Below, one piece after another: positions 15,318-23,233 of a stretch of DNA of 64,000 bases. A program made the translations under genes and the position numbers. The notes beneath the pieces were generated by a model. That model searched no databases and was not told the origin of the DNA. It saw nothing but the letters and a program-made list of their open reading frames with translations. Within the stretch, counting starts at the first letter, position 1, and the number at the start of each line of letters is the position of its first letter. The DNA is from Niastella yeongjuensis (GTDB taxonomy: Bacteria; Bacteroidota; Bacteroidia; Chitinophagales; Chitinophagaceae), in the NCBI RefSeq assembly GCF_900110245.1, contig NZ_FOCZ01000001.1, forward strand, positions 62,001 to 126,000, given 5' to 3'.

Positions 15318-17036
15318 TTATAGTTGAGAAATATACTTCCCAGCTTGCTCTTTAATCAATCGCTGCCCGGTTGTAATCGCCTGCTGTACTGATCTTCCGG
15401 CTTCTTCTGTGGAAATGTCGATAGTAGTTGTTAATGCCTTCAGGTACCAGTCGCGCCACACTTCCAGGATATGGGTTTCTTTCGCTTTGTCGTTTCCGCC
15501 CTGTACCGCCTTTTTGCTTAGCTCAAATTCTATTTGTAATCGTTGCAAGGCATTGCGGGTAATGTCTTTGATCAGCGCTGTGGCTGTTTTATCATTGGCA
15601 GTGGTAAGCAGAAAGGCAGTAGCCAGTGCGCTTTTGCCTACATGTTTCATTTCAATGGGTGAAACCATGTCGAGCCTGTCGGCATCGGTATGATAGAACA
15701 CATCTGTAAAATGCCACATCAGCAAACCGGGGATCTTTGCATTCAAAAATGGCGTGTGATCGCTGCCACCCTCAAACGGGTTGGTGCGTACCACCCAGCC
15801 TGTTTTGGCTGCTTCATACAAACACCGGTTTAACAGCAGGTCGTTAAAGTAATGTGGGAACAGCTCCGATTCTTTTAATTCACTGCCACCCCATTCGGTA
15901 TGTTTCTCGTTCCCACGTGTCCACACAGCTGAAGGATCGGGCATTTTTTCTATCAGGAAAGTACCACCGGTTTTTTGAATGTCCTCCCCTATCATATCCA
16001 GGCTCAATCCCCATTTAATGCCTTTGGCCCTTATTGAATCATCCTGGATATACCGGCGGGTACCCACTATTTCATCGCCCCATAAAAAAGTAATGGTGCG
16101 CTGTGGCGTTAGTTTCTTTTGTTGTACCAGCACAGCCGTAGTACGTGCCATTTCAGCCAGTGTGCCCACCCCCGATGCATTGTCATTGGCCCCTGGTTCC
16201 TGCACATGTGCGCTAAAGACAAACCGTTCATCGGGTTTTGTTTTACCCCGCACATTGGCTACTATCGTCAACTCTTCCGACGCATAGATCTTTGTGTTCA
16301 CCATCACTTTCAGCAATACGGGTCCTTTTTCCAGTGCAGCCTTCAATTTTTCTTTGGCGGCATAGGATAACACCAAGCCCCATTTTTGATTTACAGAATC
16401 AGTATAACCGATTCCCTGGAATTGGATGGAGTTGGTATATTTTGTTGGTTGCGTATACCGGGGCATGGAATAAGCCAGCGCTCCAATAGCACCGTTTTTA
16501 ACAGCGTTGGGGTATACACTGCCAATACCGCCTTCGGCCATTACAATTTTTCCTTTTACGTCTTTCCCTTCCAGCTCTTTGGAACTGCCTTTACCAATGT
16601 ATACCAGTTCGGCCGTTACCCCGGCAGCCGGTGTTGATGCCGAATACATGGCGATCATATTCCGGTTGGTTTTGAATTGCAACAATGGTTCTTTGTCGCC
16701 AACAATATATACACTGGCATCTACGGGCTCCCAGGTGGCATGTTTCATGGGACGTTTTTCAATGCGATAGGTAAGCGTTCCCGTTGCTTCGCCATTGGTT
16801 TCTTTTTTATACCCGGCTTGTTGCAGTATTTTTTCTACCTGGTAAATGCTTTCATTGAAACCGCTGTTACCGGCCAGGCGCCAGCGCTGTTCAACAAACC
16901 ATACGGTGTTGTATGCCTTTTGTTCGATGAAAGTTTTTTCTAATATCCGGAAGTACTTTTTTTCGCGGGAAGTTGTTTGGGCCGTGGCCGTCAGCAATAG
17001 CAGGAGTGATAAGGATAAAGTCAGGAGCTTTTTCAT
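15318..17036 (-). CDS. Secreted M28 family metallopeptidase with PA domain
   Basis: A 572-residue protein with a signal peptide (about 1-20, LLTATAQ). A PA-type insert lies around residues 130-215 (ELVYIGKGSSKELEGKDVKGKIVMAEGG), followed by an M28 catalytic domain. Zinc-site motifs are SAHVQEPGANDNASG (His, Asp), LWGDEIVGTRRY (Glu), LSLDMIGED (Asp) and YHTDADRLDM (His). The family hydrolyses peptides from the N- or C-terminus outside the cytoplasm. The C-terminal ~90 residues form a helical extension after the catalytic domain. There is no T9SS tail, so periplasmic location is likely. It is unrelated in detail to the second M28 gene at 23234. Confidence 0.85.
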   Translation of the reverse strand: MKKLLTLSLSLLLLLTATAQTTSREKKYFRILEKTFIEQKAYNTVWFVEQRWRLAGNSGFNESIYQVEKILQQAGYKKETNGEATGTLTYRIEKRPMKHATWEPVDASVYIVGDKEPLLQFKTNRNMIAMYSASTPAAGVTAELVYIGKGSSKELEGKDVKGKIVMAEGGIGSVYPNAVKNGAIGALAYSMPRYTQPTKYTNSIQFQGIGYTDSVNQKWGLVLSYAAKEKLKAALEKGPVLLKVMVNTKIYASEELTIVANVRGKTKPDERFVFSAHVQEPGANDNASGVGTLAEMARTTAVLVQQKKLTPQRTITFLWGDEIVGTRRYIQDDSIRAKGIKWGLSLDMIGEDIQKTGGTFLIEKMPDPSAVWTRGNEKHTEWGGSELKESELFPHYFNDLLLNRCLYEAAKTGWVVRTNPFEGGSDHTPFLNAKIPGLLMWHFTDVFYHTDADRLDMVSPIEMKHVGKSALATAFLLTTANDKTATALIKDITRNALQRLQIEFELSKKAVQGGNDKAKETHILEVWRDWYLKALTTTIDISTEEAGRSVQQAITTGQRLIKEQAGKYISQL

Positions 17037-17121
17037 GATAAGGTCTGCGCAATGGAGTTAACATTACGGACCTAAATTTACTTATTCCTGTAATTCAGCG
17101 CTGTTAATTTCTAACAGGCAG

Positions 17122-17222
17122 GCTGCAAGCCTTAAGCTGTAAGCTGTAAGCAAATACAGTTCCCGTCTTTCGCTTTTTATGCGTTACCGCGACGGCTTAC
17201 AGCTTAAGGCTTATAGCCTGGG
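17122..17222. repeat. Paired heptad arrays, GCTGTAA type, forming a hairpin
   Basis: Five GCTGTAA-type words (17122-17156), a 38-base spacer, then four GCTTACA-type words (17195-17222) that are their complement. The arms could pair over about 25 bp with few mismatches. The element lies between the start of the M28 gene and the 3' end of anmK, so it could also act as the anmK 3' end. Confidence 0.85.
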
Positions 17223-17231
17223 GCTGCTTTC

Positions 17232-18335
17232 TTACGCTTCCTGCCCAATCCAAACAGCGCCGCCAATGCTGCTGCGGGTAGCGCCGGTAACGGAAGCCAG
17301 GACATTGTTTTCTTCGCGCCAGCGCAGTACCCCTATCAGGGCCATTATAAGCGCTTCCTTAAAGTCGATCAAATTCTTTTCGGTTGTTATTAATTCCACT
17401 CCTACGGGCTGTAATGCAGCCTGCAGGCGTTCTAACAAAAAAGTATTATGCGCACCGCCGCCAGTGGCCAGCAGTTTCATGTCGGTACTGGCGGGTGGTT
17501 GTTTTTGCAGCATGGCATTTACCTGTTCGCCGATCTGGATGGCAATGTGTTCAACCATGGTGCGCAAGGCATCGGCAGTAGAAATATTGCTGCTTTTAAT
17601 CAACGGGTATACCACATCAGTACCAAAATCATTGGCCAGCGATTTGGGATAGGGCATCTGGTAATACTCCAGTTCGTTCAACAGTTTCAGCAAACCGGTA
17701 TGCACGGTTCCGGAAGCCGCCAGCTGACCGCCATCATCATATGGCTTTCCTGCTTCGTGCGCCAGCATGTTTAACACGCGGTTAGCCGGACAAACATCAA
17801 ATGCGAGGTATTTATCGGGATGGTTGTAAGAAATATTGGCAATGCCGCCCAGGTTCAGGAAAAAGGTGTAATTGCCCAGGAGCATTTTTTCACCAATAGG
17901 CACAATGGGGGCGCCTTGTCCGCCCAGGGCTATGTCCATGGCGCGCAGGTCGCTCACCACGTTAATACCGGTAACGGCGGCTATGGCAGCGCCATCGCCC
18001 AGCTGGCCGGTCATTTTTTTAGCGGGTACATGAAACGTAGTGTGGCCGTGGGAAGCGATCAATTGTACCTGGTACTGCAGGTTATGGCGCTCGATGAACG
18101 CATTTACCTGCTCCCCGATATAATGTCCGTATTCGGTATGCAACAGTTGATAATCCAATCCGTTAAGCTGGATGGCGCCCCGCAGCCTGTTCGCCCACTC
18201 TTCAGAGTAGGGTTGGCAATCAGCCGCTTTTATTTCATATTCCCACTGGCCTTTACTTTCGTGAAATTCAATAAAAGCGATATCCAGTCCGTCGAGAGAA
18301 CTTCCGCTCATTATGCCAATTGCCCGATATATCAT
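17232..18335 (-). CDS. anmK: Anhydro-N-acetylmuramic acid kinase
   Basis: A 367-residue cytosolic kinase that converts 1,6-anhydro-MurNAc to MurNAc-6-phosphate in cell-wall recycling. It begins MIYRAIGIMSGSSLDGLDI, the conserved phosphate-binding start of AnmK. GHTTFHVP, the QLGDGAAIAA loop, DVCPANRVLN and LLATGGGAHNTFLLERL follow. The frame extends upstream to 18452 but that part overlaps upp and lacks family character, so I use ATG 18335. It is divergently arranged with upp over about 97 bases. Confidence 0.93.
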   Translation of the reverse strand: MIYRAIGIMSGSSLDGLDIAFIEFHESKGQWEYEIKAADCQPYSEEWANRLRGAIQLNGLDYQLLHTEYGHYIGEQVNAFIERHNLQYQVQLIASHGHTTFHVPAKKMTGQLGDGAAIAAVTGINVVSDLRAMDIALGGQGAPIVPIGEKMLLGNYTFFLNLGGIANISYNHPDKYLAFDVCPANRVLNMLAHEAGKPYDDGGQLAASGTVHTGLLKLLNELEYYQMPYPKSLANDFGTDVVYPLIKSSNISTADALRTMVEHIAIQIGEQVNAMLQKQPPASTDMKLLATGGGAHNTFLLERLQAALQPVGVELITTEKNLIDFKEALIMALIGVLRWREENNVLASVTGATRSSIGGAVWIGQEA

Positions 18336-18378
18336 AGCGTTTGGTAGATTTCTGGTATTAAAAAAGAATATTTTAGAA

Positions 18379-18386
18379 TAGATTTG
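18379..18386 (+). promoter_or_regulatory. Possible -7 box of upp
   Basis: TAGATTTG matches TAnnTTTG in the divergent anmK-upp gap, 46 bases before the upp ATG. No clear -33 TTG is visible. Confidence 0.4.
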
Positions 18387-18432
18387 CCCGTCAAATTTCA
18401 TATATCGCCATACAAAATCCAAAACTGTTCTC

Positions 18433-19083
18433 ATGGTTATTAACCTCAGCAATGAATGCTCCCTGGTTTGCGACTGGATCAGCGAGATCCGGGATGTTCA
18501 AATCCAGACGGACCGTATGCGGTTCCGGCGTAACCTGGAACGTATTGGTGAAATAGCTGCCTACGAGATCAGCCGACAGCTGGTATATGAAGAAAAGGAA
18601 GTACAAACGCCTTTGGGCATTGCCCCTTCCAGGGTGTTGAAAGAACAACCGGTACTGGCCACTATTTTACGGGCAGGGCTGCCACTGCACCAGGGCCTGC
18701 TGAATTACTTCGACAAAGCCGACAACGCATTCATTTCAGCTTACCGTAAACACAATATGGATGGCAGTTTTGAGATCAGTCTGGATTATATTTCCTGCCC
18801 CGAACTTGAAAACCGGGTGGTGATCATTTCAGACCCTATGCTGGCAACCGGTTCCTCCCTGGTAAAAACCATACAATACCTGCGCGAAGAAGGACACCCG
18901 CGCGAAATTCACGTAGTGGCCGCCATTGCCTGCGCTGTGGGCATCGAATATGTGCAACGAAGCGAACCGAATGTGAAGATCTGGTGCGGTGCCATTGACG
19001 AAGAACTGACCGCCAAAGGATACATTGTTCCCGGACTGGGAGATGCCGGTGATCTGGCATTCGGAACCAAGGTGCAGATGTAA
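18433..19083 (+). CDS. upp: Uracil phosphoribosyltransferase
   Basis: A 216-residue enzyme that makes UMP from uracil and PRPP. The PRPP-binding loop VIISDPMLATGSS lies at about 130-142, and ATILRAGLPLHQGL gives the second phosphate-contact region. The uracil-binding C-terminus reads VPGLGDAGDLAFGT. Length and ends are normal. It is transcribed away from anmK and followed by about 190 bases of AT-rich gap before the porP/sprF-like gene. Confidence 0.96.
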   Translation: MVINLSNECSLVCDWISEIRDVQIQTDRMRFRRNLERIGEIAAYEISRQLVYEEKEVQTPLGIAPSRVLKEQPVLATILRAGLPLHQGLLNYFDKADNAFISAYRKHNMDGSFEISLDYISCPELENRVVIISDPMLATGSSLVKTIQYLREEGHPREIHVVAAIACAVGIEYVQRSEPNVKIWCGAIDEELTAKGYIVPGLGDAGDLAFGTKVQM

Positions 19084-19276
19084 AAATACTATCCGTTTTC
19101 CCTAGTGCAAAAGCACTATCTTTTCATGTACCAACTCTTTCTTAAAAAATAAAGTATACATTAGATATTTTGAATTTCGTGCAAGTTTTCCGAAGCGAAA
19201 ATTTAATACCTGTTTATACCGTTATATACTCGGACTTGTCGTTTTTTTTCGTATTTTGTTATTAGACTCGAAACAT

Positions 19277-20305
19277 ATGCGGATGAGGAAATTTTATATT
19301 GCGATTTTACTTTGCACCCTGCTGAAGACTGCGGTAGCACAAGACCCCAATTTTTCACAATTTTTCGTTTCTCCCCTTACACTGAACCCTGCATTAACTG
19401 GTAAATTCAACGGCGATTTCCGCATAGCCGGTAATTACCGGGACCAATGGCCGGCAATCAGTAAGGCATTCGTTACCTCAACAGTTTCATTCGACGCGCC
19501 CATTTTACGCAACAAATTGTCAGACCTCGATACGTGGGGAGTGGGAGTGCTGGCAATGACAGATAAAACAGCTAACGGTATCCTATCAACTAATTTGCTC
19601 TCCGTATCTACTTCGTATCACAAGGGTATCGATGAAGACGGGTTGAACTCAATTGGTATAGGCTTCCAGGGAACTTACAATACCAAACGGCTCGATGGTA
19701 CCAAACTGAACTTTGAAGATGAGCTGGATCAGTTTGGCGGCTGGACCAACCCCAGCGGTGAAACCGTTAACGACCGTCAGATAAACCTGAGTTATTTCGA
19801 TGTATCGGTAGGTGCCCTGTTCAATGGTTCTACTGATGGCTATAACAACTACTACCTCGGGATATCAGGTTACCACCTCAACAAACCAAAAGAATCTTTC
19901 ACCGGCGATATTTTTTATACGCTCAATCCGCGGGTAACCGTGAATGCGGGTGGGTCCATTCCACTGGCCGACAATACCCGTAATATTTACATCAGTACCC
20001 TGTTCAGCCGGCAGGCCGGTGCTACCAATGTTGTAGCCGGTGGTGCTGTTGGGTTCAACATGAACGAGGATGAAGACAACCCCACCAGCTTTTATGCAGG
20101 TGTTTGGACGCGCTTCAATAACGTGAACGATGCCCTGATCCCTTACCTGGGATTGGAATTTGGCGGGTTCCGATTGGGTGCTTCGTACGATGTGAATATC
20201 TCAAGCCTGAAAGCGGCTTCACAAAGCCGTGGCGGTATCGAGATCTCACTCATCTTTATCAAACGCCCGCCAGGTTATAAAGGCATCCCCTGTCCGCACT
20301 TTTAA
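19277..20305 (+). CDS. Type IX secretion PorP/SprF family outer membrane protein
   Basis: About 342 residues with a signal peptide (YIAILLCTLLKTAVAQ). The family hallmark DPNFSQFFVSPLTLNPALTG follows directly after the cleavage site. NYRDQWPAISKAFVTSTVSFDAPI and a series of amphipathic beta strands come next, as expected for an outer membrane beta-barrel. PorP/SprF proteins act with type IX secretion and surface adhesin attachment. The frame opens at TTG 19256, but ATG 19277 (or 19283) fits better because a TATTTTG promoter-like box sits at 19252-19258. No partner adhesin gene is adjacent. Confidence 0.88.
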   Translation: MRMRKFYIAILLCTLLKTAVAQDPNFSQFFVSPLTLNPALTGKFNGDFRIAGNYRDQWPAISKAFVTSTVSFDAPILRNKLSDLDTWGVGVLAMTDKTANGILSTNLLSVSTSYHKGIDEDGLNSIGIGFQGTYNTKRLDGTKLNFEDELDQFGGWTNPSGETVNDRQINLSYFDVSVGALFNGSTDGYNNYYLGISGYHLNKPKESFTGDIFYTLNPRVTVNAGGSIPLADNTRNIYISTLFSRQAGATNVVAGGAVGFNMNEDEDNPTSFYAGVWTRFNNVNDALIPYLGLEFGGFRLGASYDVNISSLKAASQSRGGIEISLIFIKRPPGYKGIPCPHF

Positions 20306-20377
20306 CACTACCCTTCTGTTTCGCTCATGATTAAATTATAAATAGAGAGGCCGCTGGATATGTTACATTCAACGACA

Positions 20378-20992
20378 CTAAGCATTTTGGGATTTCTTCC
20401 CGCTTACATTTGGATTGTCTTTTAAAATAAAGCGGTAAGGGAGTTTCGCATCTTCGCCAGCATAGTCGATACCAATACGCGGGGTGGCGATGATGTCTTT
20501 TTTAGCGACTACAAAATCATCATCGGCAATATAGATTTCATCGCCCAGCAAACTCACGCCGGTATGACGGGTGGTAATTCCCAGTGCTTTTGACACATTG
20601 CCGGGCCCCTTGGTTAGGGTATAGTCGGCCCGGTGTTTGCCGGTGCGCTCCAACATGGTGTTTATGCCATGGATAGGGTCAAGGGCACGCACCAGGATGG
20701 CATGAGGGGTATCTTTCTGGTTAGTGACCACATTAAACAACTGATGAATACCGTACACCAGGTAAACGTAGGCAACGCCGCCAGCCTGGAATATCACCTC
20801 TGTTCTGTTGGTCCTTCTGTTGTTATAAGCATGCGAGGCCCGGTCAATAGCACCGGCATAGGCCTCGGTTTCAACGATACGGCCCGACGTTATTACTTCC
20901 CCAAAATGAGTAATCAGTACTTTGCCGATCAATTCTTTCGCTATCTTCACCACATCGGCACGATTATAGAATGCGGAGTCTAATTTTTTCAT
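20378..20992 (-). CDS. DNA-3-methyladenine glycosylase (AAG/MPG family)
   Basis: About 204 residues. It removes alkylated purines in base-excision repair. The family core is present: GRIVETEAYAGAIDRASHAYNNRRTNRTEVIFQAGGVAYVYLVYGIHQLFNVV contains the catalytic Glu and the Tyr that flips the base, and LTKGPGNVSKALGI follows. I use the ATG at 20992; the frame extends 13 codons upstream without family character. It is convergent with the PorP/SprF gene. Confidence 0.9.
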   Translation of the reverse strand: MKKLDSAFYNRADVVKIAKELIGKVLITHFGEVITSGRIVETEAYAGAIDRASHAYNNRRTNRTEVIFQAGGVAYVYLVYGIHQLFNVVTNQKDTPHAILVRALDPIHGINTMLERTGKHRADYTLTKGPGNVSKALGITTRHTGVSLLGDEIYIADDDFVVAKKDIIATPRIGIDYAGEDAKLPYRFILKDNPNVSGKKSQNA

Positions 20993-21091
20993 TGGCGATA
21001 ATGAGACATTATTAAAATAACCTAAAAGCATGTATTATACTCAAAATTTGCTGATTGTGGATTCATTCCATGTCCTAATTGAAATATTTAC

Positions 21092-21099
21092 TAAGTTTG
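21092..21099 (+). promoter_or_regulatory. Possible -7 box of the EI24 gene
   Basis: TAAGTTTG matches TAnnTTTG, 44 bases before the TTG start at 21144. The -33 region is unclear. Confidence 0.35.
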
Positions 21100-21143
21100 A
21101 GCCCGCCCAACAATAGAATACGGAAAAATCAAATTTATAACAC

Positions 21144-21914
21144 TTGCTGAAAGAAATCGTTACCGCCATTCAGTCATATGCCAGGGCACATCGCTTTATT
21201 CGGGAGCACAAGCTTTGGAAATGGATCATAGTGCCGGGGATCTTTTACACCCTGTTGTTCATAGCGGGTTTTATCTTCTTCTGGGCTTCCAGCAGCCAGG
21301 TTGTTTCTGCTTTTAATCACTGGCTGGGCATTGACCGCTGGGTACATTCACAACGCAGCCAAATACTGAGTTTCATATTCCTGATGGGTGAAATTATGGT
21401 ACGGCTCATTATGATGCTGTTCTATTTCTCCCTGTTCAAATACCTGTTCCTCATTATAGGTTCCCCTATTTTCGCCTACCTGAGCGAAAAAACCGAATCC
21501 ATTATGGAAGGAAAGGATTTCCCTTTCAGCTTCAAACAGCTGTTTGCCGATATCGTCCGTGGTATTAAACTGGCCCTGCGAAATACGCTGTGGCAATCGG
21601 TGTATACCGTTTCGTTACTGATACTTTCTTTTATTCCGGTTGTAGGCTGGGTGGTGCCCGTAACTACTGTACTGGTAGAATGCTATTATTATGGCTTCTC
21701 CATGCTGGATTATAGCTGCGAACGCCACCGGTTGTCGCCCAGTGAAAGCATTGCTTTTATTGGCAAACACAAAGGACTGGCCATTGGCAACGGCATGGTG
21801 TTTTACCTGATGCACCTGTTGCCTTTTATTGGCTGGGTACTGGCACCGGCGTATGCGGTTGTAGCGGCCACTATTAGTTTGTATCACCGTGATGATAAGA
21901 TCGGAATGGAATAG
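21144..21914 (+). CDS. EI24 domain-containing (CysZ-like) membrane protein
   Basis: A 256-residue integral membrane protein with about five hydrophobic segments (near 27-48, 77-110, 150-190 and 218-245). The EI24 motif FLIIGSPIFAYLSEKTES follows the second segment. Distant relatives include the sulfate permease CysZ. Given the sulfur operon in this window, sulfate uptake is conceivable, but it is 30 kb away and only the fold-level family is visible. The start is TTG at 21144; the next Met is far inside the protein. A heptad array begins eight bases after the stop. Confidence 0.75.
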   Translation: MLKEIVTAIQSYARAHRFIREHKLWKWIIVPGIFYTLLFIAGFIFFWASSSQVVSAFNHWLGIDRWVHSQRSQILSFIFLMGEIMVRLIMMLFYFSLFKYLFLIIGSPIFAYLSEKTESIMEGKDFPFSFKQLFADIVRGIKLALRNTLWQSVYTVSLLILSFIPVVGWVVPVTTVLVECYYYGFSMLDYSCERHRLSPSESIAFIGKHKGLAIGNGMVFYLMHLLPFIGWVLAPAYAVVAATISLYHRDDKIGME

Positions 21915-21921
21915 AAATACA

Positions 21922-21956
21922 GCTGTAAGCTATAAGCCGTAAGCTGTAAGCGAATG
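21922..21956. repeat. Heptad array, GCTGTAA type
   Basis: Five 7-bp words (GCTGTAA, GCTATAA, GCCGTAA, GCTGTAA, GCGAATG) in register just after the EI24 stop codon. It is the same word family as 17122-17156. Confidence 0.85.
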
Positions 21957-21988
21957 CAGGCAGCTGGCGGATCCGGCGGGCAAAGCAA

Positions 21989-22023
21989 CTAAGAACTTAG
22001 AACTAAAAACAAAGAACTTATCA
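21989..22023. repeat. Heptad array, CTTAGAA type
   Basis: Five 7-bp words (CTWAGAA, CTAAAAA, CAAAGAA forms) that end two bases before the TTG start of the RsmI-like gene, so they would form its 5' leader. Confidence 0.75.
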
Positions 22024-22024
22024 A

Positions 22025-22735
22025 TTGACTTCTACAAGCACCATATATTTAATTCCTTCTGTGTTGGAGGAATCTGCCACACAAACCATTCCTGCATATG
22101 TAAAGGATGCAGTTGGCCAATGCCAGGTATTTTTTGTGGAGAATGAACGCACGGCGCGTCGTTATTTAAAAAGCATCTGGAAAGAAATGGTGATCGATAA
22201 TTACACCTGGGTGCTGATAGATAAGAGCAATAACGTGGCCACACTTACCGCCTTCAACAGACATTTGAGGGATAATAAAACGATCGGCATCATCAGCGAA
22301 GCGGGTTGCCCCGGAATTGCTGATCCTGGTCAGTTATTAACCGATGCGGCCCATGCTGCAGGCGCCACGGTAAAACCGCTGGTAGGTCCCAGCAGCATTT
22401 TACTGGCATTAATGGCCAGTGGCATGAACGGTCAGCAGTTTCAGTTTGTAGGTTATTTGCCCATCGATACAACCCAACGCCGGGAAGCCATTAAAGAGCT
22501 GGAGGCAGAATCGGCGAAGAAAAATTGTACGCAGGTGTTTATTGAAACGCCTTATAGAAATATCCAGCTGTTGGAGACTTTGATAAAAACAGGCAGGCCC
22601 AACACCAAGTTGTGTATTGCGGCAGACATTACGGCGCCTACTGAATACATTCATACCAAAACTTTGGCTGAGTGGAAGAAACAGCTGCCCGATTTACATA
22701 AACGGCCTACTATTTTCTGTATGCTGGCGGTATAA
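22025..22735 (+). CDS. Tetrapyrrole methylase family protein, RsmI-like
   Basis: A 236-residue SAM-dependent methyltransferase. The tetrapyrrole-methylase signature IISEAGCPGIADPGQLL (about 90-106) and the SAM-binding LVGPSSILLALMASGMNGQQFQFVGYLP region resemble RsmI, which methylates the 2'-O of C1402 in 16S rRNA. It is shorter at the N-terminus than typical RsmI, starting at IYLIPSVLEE. It may be the Bacteroidota RsmI paralogue rather than RsmI itself. The start is TTG 22025. A heptad array begins directly after the stop codon. Confidence 0.82.
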   Translation: MTSTSTIYLIPSVLEESATQTIPAYVKDAVGQCQVFFVENERTARRYLKSIWKEMVIDNYTWVLIDKSNNVATLTAFNRHLRDNKTIGIISEAGCPGIADPGQLLTDAAHAAGATVKPLVGPSSILLALMASGMNGQQFQFVGYLPIDTTQRREAIKELEAESAKKNCTQVFIETPYRNIQLLETLIKTGRPNTKLCIAADITAPTEYIHTKTLAEWKKQLPDLHKRPTIFCMLAV

Positions 22736-22805
22736 GTTCAAAGTTTAAGGTTTAAAATCGGCTCCCCACAAACTTTGAACTTAAAACTTTCAACTGAAAA
22801 CTATC
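22736..22805. repeat. Paired heptad arrays, GTTTAAG type, between convergent genes
   Basis: Three GTTYAAR words (22736-22756), a 14-base spacer and five AACTTTG-type words (22771-22805) that are the complement. The element starts one base after the RsmI-like stop and runs into the stop codon of the convergent gene at 22801. It may serve as a bidirectional transcript end, although it has no classical U-tract. Confidence 0.82.
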
Positions 22806-23175
22806 TGTCTTCCCGCATGGCAAGAATGCTATCAACGATATAAGTGGTATTGCCGCGCCAGGCCACTATATGGTGGTATTCGCGGTAATGCAGGTCGAAC
22901 CACTTACCACTGTTGGCCATCAGCTTTTCCGCGATACCCTTATTGACAATGGAAAATTCAAATTCATACGATTGTATGCTGCCGGCTGTTCGTGACCGAA
23001 TGCCTTCCTGGATTAATTTGCCTTCATAGGTTTTGAAGACATCACCTTTCAGCACCACATAATTCAAATGGCCTGATTTCACCCCTTCACCAAACACAAA
23101 GAAATATTTCCAGTAAATGATACCTGATGCTACTAATAATAACAGGAGAACAACAATAAGGATGATCTTTTTCAT
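22801..23175 (-). CDS. Membrane-anchored hypothetical protein of 124 residues
   Basis: One N-terminal hydrophobic segment (about 4-22) acts as anchor or signal. A small periplasmic domain follows with GEGVKSGHLNYVVLKGDVFKTYEGKLIQEG, SIQSYEFEFSI and a C-terminal basic tail. I recognise it as a conserved Bacteroidota family that has sometimes been misnamed as a dehydrogenase; nothing enzymatic is visible. Its stop codon lies inside a heptad array. It follows a perfect 36-base palindrome downstream of the second M28 gene. Confidence 0.65.
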   Translation of the reverse strand: MKKIILIVVLLLLLVASGIIYWKYFFVFGEGVKSGHLNYVVLKGDVFKTYEGKLIQEGIRSRTAGSIQSYEFEFSIVNKGIAEKLMANSGKWFDLHYREYHHIVAWRGNTTYIVDSILAMREDR

Positions 23176-23191
23176 GGTATTGTTTTAGGGA

Positions 23192-23227
23192 ATACTGAAC
23201 GCTTAACACAAATTAAGCGTTCAGTAT
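23192..23227. repeat. Perfect 15-bp inverted repeat
   Basis: ATACTGAACGCTTAA and its exact complement are separated by six bases. It lies between the M28 gene end and the start of the small membrane-protein gene. No T-run follows on the minus strand, so it is not a standard terminator. Confidence 0.8.
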
Positions 23228-23233
23228 CAGGCA

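Noticed and set aside
21144-21914. Calling the EI24 protein CysZ (sulfate permease)
   Set aside because: Only superfamily-level similarity is visible and the gene lies far from the cys operon, so the name would overstate the evidence.
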